Assembly (NCBI RefSeq): GCF_000002985.6
Contig: NC_003284.9
Location: 5,332,001-5,396,000 of the forward strand
Direction of reading: 5' to 3'
DNA length: 64,000 nt
Source of the DNA: Caenorhabditis elegans
Lineage: Eukaryota > Nematoda > Chromadorea > Rhabditida > Rhabditidae
This document shows, one piece after another, positions 45,607 through 57,200 of the stretch (position 1 is the stretch's first letter; each line of letters starts with the position of its first letter). The translations under genes and the position numbers were made by a program. Below the pieces are notes generated by a model, which worked only from the letters and a program-made list of their open reading frames with translations, was not told the origin of the DNA and did no database searches.

Positions 45607-47353
45607 ATGAGTCAACCTCCCGGACGTCGAATGCCAAGACCAAAACTAGATTTGCCACCTCTTAGAGAAACAATTCCCGAAGTGTTGAAAAACGGTGCAC
45701 TTGGTTATATCTGTGTGTCCGGTAGAATTCTAAGCGTTCCGGAAAATCTGCTTTATGGTGGAGAAAGAATCGGAAATGGTGAAGGACAATCAGCAGTGTA
45801 TCGTCTTATTTACAACGGAAAACTTATTGCAAGAAAAGTTTGTTTGCATTTTGCCTTTCATTATAGCTGAATATGTTTTGAAAACGTTCATTCGCTTGTT
45901 TAATGTTTTATTGCATTTTTTGTTCCAGTTGTCTTTTTTAGTTTGCATGTCTACTTACCTATCTGAAAACCTAAACCTCAGAAAACCTAAGTTTCACAAT
46001 CATGTTTGATGGATTTGCATTTTGTGACTAAAAAACACACCTTTTTTGTTTTAATAGACAAGAACTTCAGAAACTAAAAAGTTATACTTTTTCAACAAAA
46101 AAAAATGAGCGGAACGTTTTATAAATTTACAAAACTCTAGTTTTGTATATTGTCAGGATGTAGCTGTAAGATTGCCAAAAGGCGTAGATCAAGACTCGAC
46201 AAATAAGCTGATGGCAAAAAAGTTACGAGAAGTAAATGTTATCAATGGGTGTGCTCCATGTCCGTTCATTGTGCATTTCTTTGGATATTACGTTCACAAA
46301 TATAGAGATGTATGATTTAAAAAATTTTGGTTAAAGCATTGTAAAATAGGCCAAATTTTTACAGTGCGTGAAAATTCATATCTTCATGGAAGAAATGGCT
46401 CTCAGTGCATCAGTTCTCAAAACTGAAGCTTTGAAGCAAGGTGGAGCGATTCCAGAGTTTGTAATTGGACGTATCGTTTGTTCTGTAATTCACGCAATGT
46501 GGTTTTTAAAGGATAGATTGGTAAACTTTTCTATATTTTAATTATTTAAAATTCCAAAGTATAAGATGTTTCCAGCAAATCATTCATCGGGATATTAAAC
46601 CAGGCAATATTTTGATTGACTATGATGGGAGAGTCAAAATTTGCGATTTTGGAATATGTGGGATTCTAGAAAATTCTATTGCTGTTTCAGATACAGGGTG
46701 TCAACAATACACTGCTCCTGAAATCCTTGTGGTAAAATTTGAACTAAGATTATTGTTAAAGTAAAACAAAAATTTCAGAAAGGAGTAAGTAACTCGCCAG
46801 GGTATTCTATCAAAAGCGATATTTGGTCGCTAGGAATCACCATCTTTGAGCTTGCTACTTTGAGGTAATCTGCATTTTTTTCAGTAAAAAAACCATTTTT
46901 GTTATTTTTTTTAGCTAGATCAAGATTCATTAAATTTCAGGTATCCATACCCAGTTGGATTTTCGGAGTTCACACTTTTGTCTGCTATTGTGACAACACC
47001 AGCACCCTACCTAGAAAGGGTAACATTTTCAAACAATTATTGAATAAAATCATGCCGTAATTTTTAACAGGGAACATACTCCGATAGTCTTGTTGAATTT
47101 GTTAGTAAACTACTCCAAATAAAAGAAGCCGACCGACCAAGCATTGTTGCCGTAAAGGTGAGTGAAACATTGGGCATGACCTCCGACTAATCTACACAAA
47201 TTAGGAAAAAAATTGCAGGACCTCCAGTTTTTCTTGAATAATGACACTCCATTTCTGTGTATTGGAACAGGAGTTGGAGACTCTGACAATATTCTGAATG
47301 AAAGACCGTCGGTTGGAGCATGGCTTGATGACCTTTTCTTCTCCACAGTTTAA
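45607..47353 (+). CDS. Divergent MAP kinase kinase-like protein, paralog 2
   Basis: Exons: 45607-45837, 46157-46309, 46365-46520, 46576-46731, 46779-46864, 46941-47019, 47071-47157, 47219-47353. They encode 360 residues. Exon count, phases and most exon lengths equal those of paralog 1, so this is a tandem duplicate. Kinase motifs are [13 protein letters not shown]-type lysine (LIARK, Lys77), HRDIKPGN (Asp186) and DFG (204-206). DFGISG, almost universal in MAPKKs, is here DFGICG (Cys208). The activation loop reads [13 protein letters not shown] with Ser214 and Ser218. From memory it is probably F35C8.1. It could be active; Cys after DFG-I is the main departure. Confidence 0.88.
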
Positions 47354-50300
47354 TGCTCTTTTGTTTGCTAAATATAATTTTGGGGAGGGAAAAAATTTCA
47401 GATTCCCGTCGATAAATATTTTCAATTTTTTCTCATATTTTCTTATATAGATGATTTGGAAATGAATCAATAATGCAAAGTTTTTTTACACTTGTGTTGC
47501 AACTTTTGACTGTGTTCATGTCATGAATAATCGAAATACAGATAATGGTTTTTTAAAGAAAAAAAACAAAACTCTCTTATTTTTCTTACTTAACAAAACA
47601 CTTTATACACAGAGAATACTTTTTTTAAAATTCTTAACAGTTTTAAAAATTATCAGCAGCTAAGTTATACCTAGATTTTTGTGTAATTGTTGACATAGGT
47701 GTGACTTTTTCAGATTTTTCTAGACAGTTATTTATTTTTTTGTGATTTTTCTTTGTCATTTGGTTCGATATCGTTTTGCCATATTTGTGATATTTTGAAC
47801 ACTTGGTATCAAAAAAATACTTGTGGAAACTTCACCAAAAAACCAATAGTTTGACATTTATTAAAAAATTTTTCAACGGAAAAATGCCAGAAAATTAAAA
47901 AAAAAATGTTTCCTAACATATACCATTAAAAAAATCCTATATATTTACCCTGAAAGCGCAAATATCTTAATGCTGAAACATAACATAAAAGCCGCGTTTT
48001 AATTTTCTGCATAAATGAAAAACAAATTTTAAAAGTGTCGGAAAACTTTTATTAGTTGTTATCTGTTGTATTTGGTTTACTTAGACTGAAAAAAACCCCA
48101 ATGGCTACTATATACTCAATATGTAAAAAATGTTGTAAACTATTTGCCGTTCTAAACCTTTCGCCAAATCGCAGTTCTTATCAAAATTGAAATAAATAAT
48201 GAGAAATATTACTTATTACAGTTTGCTTTTTGACACTTACTATTAGGACCTGTAATCCAATAACTAATAAAATGACCGGGTAAAGTACCGTGTACATTTG
48301 GATAAAAGGAAATCTTAATTTTGCATCTTAAAATGACGCTTGGTAATGATGATATCATGTTTTTCGGAGTGTTGCCGTTATTTTTCAGTGTATAAAATTC
48401 TATGATTTTGTAGGCTGAAATTTTGTCACTAGATTATTTGTATGCTCCCACTCAAATGTTCAAATATGATGACTAGTAAATACTTTCATTCAATTCACAC
48501 TTTCCATATATTTTCCTATTTTTTTCAAAAATCAAAAACTGTGGTTACAATGTAATCAAAAAATCTGGAAAACCCGCAGGCAGACGAGCAGGAAAATAGA
48601 AAATAAATTAGCTCTTCCGGGCTTTTATGAGCTCTTCCTTTGATTGCATCAATTGTTGTTTCACATTCACACGTTGGCAACTATTCATAGAATTCTCAAT
48701 CTATTCTGATTCTATCGAAAATTGAAATTCAACAACAATTTAGACAACTATAAAATCTTTCTTGTCAGCTTTCTATTAATATACTTTATTTTTTATTCTA
48801 TTTTTTGACAAGGAAAGTCATTCAGCTCCCTTTTTCATTGATGACATTGCAGAAAAATTTCATTTTTATTTTTTGACTGAAAAATGATTTCGAAAAATTA
48901 AAATTTCCGGATTGCTTTCAGACACAACAAAAATCTGGAAAAATAAACTTTTATAGAAATTTTATGGGACTCTGAAGTTGTAAAAAATGCACTGTAAAAT
49001 TTTCAAATCGACCTTTTTCAAATTCAAAGTGCTCATCCGTCGTGAAATTTTTTATTGTGACCTATTTAAAAAGTCCTATTTCTCCTCACATAGATTTCAT
49101 TCAAAGGTCTAAAAGTGAGATGAAATACTTTCTTTGTAAGCTTTATGAGCTACGTCCATTTGAAAATAACAACAAACCTGGGTAACGGTGTCAGCCAACA
49201 TTCATTTCTTTTCAACTGGTAACTGACATGATGTTGACATCCAAAACTGAGTTGTCTAGCCATTTTCGCGTTTTTTTAATCCTGCAATACATCAAGTATG
49301 CGTGAGCGAGAAATTTTTGGAAGAGTAAGGCATAAAAATAAAAATAAAGCGGAATGAACAGACGCCTTCTGTTTCTATGTTCATACTGAATTTCTATACT
49401 GGTTTAAGCACCCACTTTTCTACTTTTTATGAGTTGATTCTGGATGAAGAGTGACGCGGACACAAAAACTGGAGCACACATGCACTTTTCCATGCAGCCT
49501 TCGTTTTCCCGCCAAACGTTTCCCAGCTCCTCTAGAGCGGTTTTTTACGCGATAAAACATGTGTTTTGGCTGTGTTGCTCTTCTTGTCATTTTCCTTACT
49601 TACTTCCCAGCAAAAATTAGCCAAAGAACCCACATATCATTTTTCTTCTCTCCTCCGATTTGGTTTTTGAAACTTGTCGGGCTTCGCGGAGTAGAGTAGG
49701 AATAAGAAGGAAACAGCGACGGCGGCCCAGTGCGGATAATGAAATAAATACATATCTTCGAATCAAGAGAATGATTTTCTCACATTACTCATGGCTTCCC
49801 GCTCTCTTGGCCGTGGCGGTTCACTGAAACTCGAAGATTTTCCCTCGTCTCTTCCAATGTGCTGTTCATTGATACCTAATTCAATTTCTTTTACTGAAAA
49901 GATAGGTGGCATACTGATTACCTGACTTGTTTTTAGGAAAATAGGGGGATTATTTATGAAAAGACGACTATGAGAAATCAAATAAAAAGCGAGAAAATGG
50001 AAAAATGGAAAAAGCACAGCTCTTATATCTTCAATTATCTTTATATGCGACAATCCTTTTCCGTCTGGTAACTATGGTGACCTCAGATATCATTTAGCTT
50101 TTGCAAATCGGTGAAATCCCTTTGAATAGCCTTGACTTTTTAATTTTCTCAGTGTAACCTGGCAACAGTTCGTGATAGGGCGTGGGAAAGTATCGGTTCG
50201 CGACAAATGGCATAACGTTTAAATATACTTTTTGTTTTAAGTTGTTTTGAAAATTAAATATTTACCTTTTTATTTATTTCTTTTGCAGTGATATATTTTT

Positions 50301-53300
50301 ATTGAGTGCTCTCGTTTTTTACATGATGTTTTCAAACGTTCGAAATTGAGCGGCTATTACCACAAAAACTCGGTCACCCTCATGAAATCAAATTAATTTT
50401 TTTTTGAATCGGCTTGTTGCAAATATAGAAACCCTTTCAAGACAATTACTTTGCAAATTTCAGAAAGATTTTACGTTCAAAAACAAAACAAAATGACGAT
50501 TAAAAGTTGAACGAACTTTTGTTTTTTCTACTCTTAAACGGTTTTATTTGAGAGTAAAATGAAACCATTTTCTTGCTTGAAACTTGAAAATCCAATATAT
50601 AATACCAGAAATATTATGGTCTGGTCAAAATAACGAAAATCCTATTTTATTTTAAATATTAACAAGTTTTTAATGTGCATCACCCGATGCTGGAAACTTT
50701 CGATTGCCGCAAACCCTTGATTATTTGTAACAGTTAGCTATTGTTCTTTTTTCAAATTTTTGTCATTACATTTTTATTTCAAAAGTCAAAAGTTTATTTA
50801 AAAGAAAGGGCAAACTCAATTCTGCGAACTACACTCTCGCTAAATAAATTATCGGAAAGGAAGCAATTTTTCCAATCTGCTGAACCATTGATAAGATACT
50901 TTCAATAATAAAGTATATCTGCAAGAGAGAAAAAGCCAGTGAACGTCATGCTAATCACTATTTACATCACTTTCCTTGCCACCGCTTAGAACATCTCCGT
51001 AATAGGATTGCACAAATCTGTGTCCATGCCCAAAATTACATCCTCTAATATCCTATCACTGACGCTGGATATTTCAGTTACTTTTCATATATGAAAGATT
51101 ATTCCTTATTCTTTTCATAATTGGTTTTTTTAAACAAAATCTTCATTTGAGAATATTTATAACTAGTGAGAATATCCTGTGAGACAATATGAAATGTACT
51201 TTGTTGACCTTTTATATCTCACTAATTAAAATGCTAATGTGTGTGAGAAAAGTCAAAACAGAATGTGCCATTTTTCTCACCCCATACCTTTTTCGTCTAA
51301 TCTTTTCATTTGTATTTTTTTCAGCAAAGAAAAAAACGGAAAAATGTGTGTAATCATTATTGTCTCATGGAGTGAAGAACCGAATTTTTCATGCCCGTTT
51401 TTTTCATTTCTTGTTTTGGCGTCAGTTATTTCGGATTACTGACGACATATCTCATTTATTAGGCACATCATTGATTTTCTTATTTCTGAATTTCCATTTA
51501 AACTGATAGTAGTATACATGTTTAAATATGAGCATGTGCATGTGTCATATGTTTTTAATCCGTAGTTGGTATTAAACAAAAATCTTCCCTTGGCCCGCGT
51601 TGTCTCTGTCTCTGTTTAGATAAAGATGTACGTAATCGGAGAGAGAGTTTTTTTTTATTCCGCCGTTTACATCCAAGTTGATTTGGTAATTTATGGAATG
51701 TCATGTGAGCATCGGGCAAAAGTCCATGTTCCCCTCCTCCCTCACCACTATCAGCTCTCCAAAAAACCTGACTTATTCATCAATAGTCTTCTAATATTAA
51801 CCGTGTTTTTTCACGACAAATCTCCGATTTGATCATCTATTTTCTAGGAAATACCTCCTTTTCCCAAATTTCAATAAACATTATCGCACCAAATTTTTCA
51901 AAAAAATAATTAGTTTTCATATACATATAATAAAATAGAAAATTATTACGCATCTATTAAAAAATCTATTAAATCATAAACTTTGATTGTTAAGCAATTC
52001 TGAGTAAATTAAAACTGAAATTTGAAAGATTTTTATTCAATTTCAGTAAATGTAAATGATGTTTTGATTTTTTCGAGAACTTTTCATATCTGTAAACAAT
52101 CAATAAAAATGTAGTGAATAAATTTTTGAATGAAATTATATCTTCTTTCAAAACGTGCACTTTTTCCTTTAATTAAATAATATTATTTTTCAATTACCAT
52201 TAAAGTGCAAAGTTTTTATTTTGAGTCAAAGTTTTGTTAAATGCCAAATTTTCAAAAAGTATGGACTTTTGAGACGTTTTTAGGCGTATTTGAAGGTTCA
52301 AATCCATAACTGGTTAAAAATAGAAATAAATAACAAATGATTAAAAAATTTGATAATAACATTTTAAAAAACATGATCAATTATCACTTATATTTTTTCT
52401 ACTATGTTAACTTTTTTTGGATTTATAATATAATTGTTAAAGTTTCAGAAATTTCGGAACATTTTGTTGAAAAAGAAAAAAAGGAAAAATATAATTTTTT
52501 AAGAGTTTTTACATCAGATAAACTGACTGAAACCTTATCCAAAAAAAATTATTTTATTTTAAACGTTTTGCTCATTTTTACAAGCCTAAAATTATTTTAA
52601 CACTAGATTTCTATTCTTGTACATGAGGTACAGCATACTAATTTTGTGATGTTGTGTTTTATTTCAGTCAAACATACTGGGTTAAATTCTTTGCCTTCCT
52701 AGTACCCCCTTAAAAACAAATTCAAATTTGTTACCCAGTATTCCAAATTTTATTTTAATTCCAGAAACTATGTTTTTCTTTTATGAATGCTTTGAATCCC
52801 TTGTTTTATTTTTCTTGGATCTAAGTCCGGAAGGGGTATATTATCAACAAGCCTGTAATTTTCAAATCCTTAAGTTTCCACGTCCGTTTTATTTTTTCAG
52901 ATTGTTTGATTTTTTTTTTCACCAATTGATGTCTTTTTCCCATCTCTTTCTTTTTTTGAATGAACACACCGATTTTCGATTTTTATTCTGCTCACTTGTG
53001 CTATTTTAGTAGCAACTACTTTTTACTCTTTTTTGCCTCTTTGGAACGCTTTGAAATAAAAAAAATACGTTTGGTTTTAGATTTTTTAGATTTTGTGATT
53101 CATTCATTCAGAGTAAAAGTTTCTCGCTTCTTTCCAAAGGGTACCTCAATTTTTTTCCAAGTCGGAGATGACGCTATTCGGGAACAAAAACGTTTTCAGG
53201 TGTGTGTCCAAGTCAAGTTTCAAATTACTTTTAGGGAATACTCAAAACTTATTCATTCGATTTTACTTAGTTCAACAAGTTCACCTATCGGATTACTAAA

Positions 53301-54247
53301 CTTTTTATGTAATTTTTCGATAATTTTTTTGAAACATGCCTCTAGTTAAAATCTCTTTAGAAAAATAAAAATTGAACAGTTGTTTGAATCTCCTTCTATG
53401 GTGAAAAATATCATAGTAAAACACTTCAAAAAACTGTGAAAATATTTTCAAAGTATTGAAAATTGGCAAAAAAATAGATTTTTTAAAGAATTTGTTACTG
53501 AAAATTTGCGAAAACGCCAAAAAAAAAGAAAATTTCAAAAATTCAATAGTTTTCGGAGCGTTTTATTATTTTCTAAAGGGTTTTTTCTAAATATTGATTC
53601 AAATTCAAAAAATGTCTCCTGACATTTATTGATAATAATATCTTTTTTTTTAAATGAAGGTAATATAAGGAGAGGCAAATATAGGCATTGGGACTAGAAA
53701 GACTCTCATTTACAATCACCCCCTACACAGGGAGATAAGGACAACAGAGCAACCGGAAAGAATGTAGTAGATTACACTATCCAGGCAGACGCCGCATAGA
53801 TCAAACTATATATAAGACATCTTATGTACAGGACAACACAACACATTTATTTGAATATGTTCTGACAAAAAACAATTTCAAGTTTCCAAATTCCTAAAAA
53901 CCGCAAATAATTTGCCGCGAATTTATATACTCAGAATTGTACGTTGTCTCACATGCATTCCGATGAACATGCCTTTGTGATAACGTAGGTTTTGCTTGAA
54001 TGCCAGTGCACATTGTTGTCATAATGACCTTGTTCTAATTAATCAGAGATCTTAAAAAAGTGCACATATCACAAGCCCCATGAATCACATATAGCTTACT
54101 GATACCATTTTTTTTGTCTTCGCACTTTAAATATACATTTTTTGTTTGTTTGTTTTTTTTTCTTATTGATGGAAATTGTTCCAACTTGTTTCAAGTATAT
54201 CAATATGTTCCTTGAAATCATCCCGTCGACTTTTACTTTTTTTCCAG
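47354..54247. other. Gene-poor 6.9 kb region before the SK channel gene
   Basis: This is mostly AT-rich sequence with T/A runs. GC-richer promoter-like patches lie at about 49430-49740 and 50930-51080. A tandem near-repeat AGCTCTTCC(GG) occurs at 48611 and 48630. A short minus-strand frame at 49763-49893 looks protein-like. At 53155-53200 a frame GDDAIREQKRFQ ends at CAG|GTGTGT in phase 0 and could be an earlier channel exon. No complete gene is supported; much of this is probably promoter and 5' intron sequence of the channel gene. Confidence 0.45.
49763..49893 (-). other. Possible minus-strand C-terminal coding exon
   Basis: After TATCTTTTCAG the minus strand reads KEIELGINEQHIGRDEGKSS and then SEPPRPREREAMSNVRKSF before TGA. 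Composition is protein-like and GC content is higher than around it, but no upstream partner exon with matching phase (1 base) was found. Confidence 0.25.
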
Positions 54248-57200
54248 ACGCTGATCGGGATAGAACAACACAAAGGACACGGCTCTCACAGCATAGACTT
54301 ATCAACTATGCAAATGGAGGTAATCGTAATTTGATCACTTCTCTCCTTTCTTTTTCCATACTCTATTCTCATTTCTTGTGCATTCCGATGAAATCTCAAT
54401 CTCACACGAGCGGCGCCGCCACTCCTCTTTAGTTTATACTCGATTCAGATGAGACTTTTGTCGTCGTCGTCGTCCACCAAATTTTTTCCCTTCTTATTTT
54501 CATTTTATTTTATTTTATTTGTCTCGTGGTCCCCTGGCTCGAAGCCAGCCTAATTCTTATACACTTGCTAAATGTGCATTGCTGTTTGAGCTTTGTTCTT
54601 TATATTCCTCTCATTCTCCTCCTCTTACATGTTACCACCACCAGCTGTATCAGAAAATGAGTGGAAAAATAAGGAGAAAAACACTGAACCAGTAGTCAGC
54701 CCACTCTTGGCTTCATATAAACAGCAGCACACCTTTTTCCAATTCCTTTCAACTCCTTTGCCAACCACACATTCTCTCTCTCACCACCACTAAATCTGAT
54801 GTTTTTCAGCCGGATCTCTCGTTCTCTGATGTTATCACAGGTAGTACTGATATAGTCATGGAACGGCCCAACTCACGACTGCACTGTCATCCGGAAACAC
54901 ATACCTACAAATGCACAGTGCAACCATATTTTCCCCTACATACACATGCAACTACGGTTTATGGCAATGTAACAAAACATCGGCCGAGTCTGGGAAGTGA
55001 GTGTTTTATGAGAAAAGTTTATAAAGTTTTGACAATTTGTTTGCAACGAATCCATGGTTTTGATACCTAATTTTAGTATTTGAGTACTATAGACAGGTAG
55101 ATCAGTAAACATTCCTAACAAATTGAAAAACGATTGGATACATTTTTAAATAGAACAAAAAAAAAGTTACGACGGTTCAATGTATTATAACAAATTTATT
55201 TTTAGATAAAATATAATTGTTTTCGTTTAATGTTTATGCTCTTTTGCATAGGAAATCAACTATCAAAACGTAAATTTAATGTTTTAATAATTTTTTGAAT
55301 ATGCTAAATGCCCAATTAGGCTATTTCTATTAATTTGTGAGTTTTATAACGTAATCCACATCAACCCAGCGGAATAAAAAATTTCCATTAAAATCTAAAA
55401 AATTAATTTCGAACATTTTCATAAGTTTGAAAATAATTTCACATCAACTAAGTTTTTATTTTGTCTATTTGGTTTTTTTATAAGTTTTTCTAAATTTGAA
55501 AATACCACAATTTTCTATTTCATCAACTTTTTTGTAACTCTCCAAAAATAATTTCGTACTAAAATAGAATTTATAACCAAAATTTCACAGATGCCAGATC
55601 GATCTAATATAATTTCCAAAAGTCTAAAAAATGAAGTAATAATCTTTGATTATTGAATTTTTTCCCCGCGTTTTTTCCCGTTGAATAAATCATATTAGTC
55701 AACGTTGTCTTTTGCTCATTCTGTTGTTAATCATTTTTACACAGAAATTAACTTTTACGCAGAATGGTGAATTATTCTGATTATTTTGCAGTGCTTTAGA
55801 ATTAATATATCAATGTCTCTTTTCAAGGTTTCTTTAATTAAATTATTCGTCATTTTCAGCATTGCAAGCAGGTGATACTCTTCATGCAAGGCGATTTCTC
55901 AGCGATAAGCGACGGAGTTACCGGAATCGAAGTCTTGTGAGAACGTTTTCTTTTTGTATTAAAATGTGGTTTTTAATAATGTAAGAACCCGAGTGCAAAC
56001 TACTCGAATTTGAATTCAAATTTTCTCTTTCTGACACCCAAAAATAGGTTACTTACTGCCATTTTGTTTTTGCATGTGACCGACAAAATGGACTACAAAC
56101 GTTTTTTCATGATGTCAAAACAAAACGCAGCGAAAATAGAAATGCAATTTGAGAAAAATGGGCGTGGCAATAAAAATATAGACTTCTGATGTATGAGCCA
56201 ATTTTGAGGATAAATAGTTTAGGCTACCCGAGTCTCATAACAACCGAATCAAAAAATTATTCACCTGGATAAAAAAATTTTATCAGTAAATCTATACATA
56301 TTATAAGCTATATAATGCATCGCCACTCGGTTGTTAGCTCTCCGGTAAAACACGAAATCTTACTTAGAAGTATATTTATTTATTCTATTCTCTTATTTAG
56401 GGTCCAACAATTGCATCTGCTCCGTCTGTGGAGCAAGAAGACTACCGAACACCCAGGCCTTCATTTGATAGCAACGGTTATGTCGGAAAGAGTTTTGACT
56501 TTAGCAGTGCACAACATGGGCTTACTGCAAGTGAATCAAATGCTCTCGTGAAGGTACACTTTTTTTTGGTTGTTCGATTTGGTTGTTGAAACATGATAGT
56601 CTGAGTTATAAAGTTTTCAATTTCCGGTTAGATAATTGAGAATGAAAATAAAAATGGATAGTGCACTTTATGAACATTTGAGTTTGTTTCATTTTTTTGG
56701 TTGAGTATCAAAGTATTGCGGTGGGGAAAATCTTTGAAACCTCTCCTAATTCAAACATCATATGTAGTGCAAATTTTCAAAAGATTTTTATTTTTTGTTC
56801 ACTATCAGAAACGTTTTGGGAATCGAGCAAAACAAGTTGTATGTATTTTCAAAAATGTTTATATTTGTGTTAAGTTTGAATACTGTAAGACTTGAAAAAT
56901 TTTGCATTTTGCGTGAACATTAATGGGGGAGTATCATCGATGGGGGCTTAGTCTAAACACATTTATAATAGTCTAACATGGCAAAGTATCATAATTTAAC
57001 ACTCCAAAAAGTTTTGGATTATCCGATAATTTCAGTCGTAGTTTTAGTAAGTTGTCAATTTTTCTGAACTTTGGATTTTGGATGACCTAGAATCTCAAAA
57101 TACAAACTATTGAAATGCAATTCATATGTGTATAAATTCTAGAAAACTTTTTTTTAGAGGTGAAATAAGAAATTTCCATTGACGATACTTCATCTCTAGC

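Noticed and set aside
52337-53349. Long Phe/Ile/Lys-rich frames in the gene-poor region
   Set aside because: Extreme AT bias and low complexity; only the short 53155-53200 part merits a second look as a channel exon.
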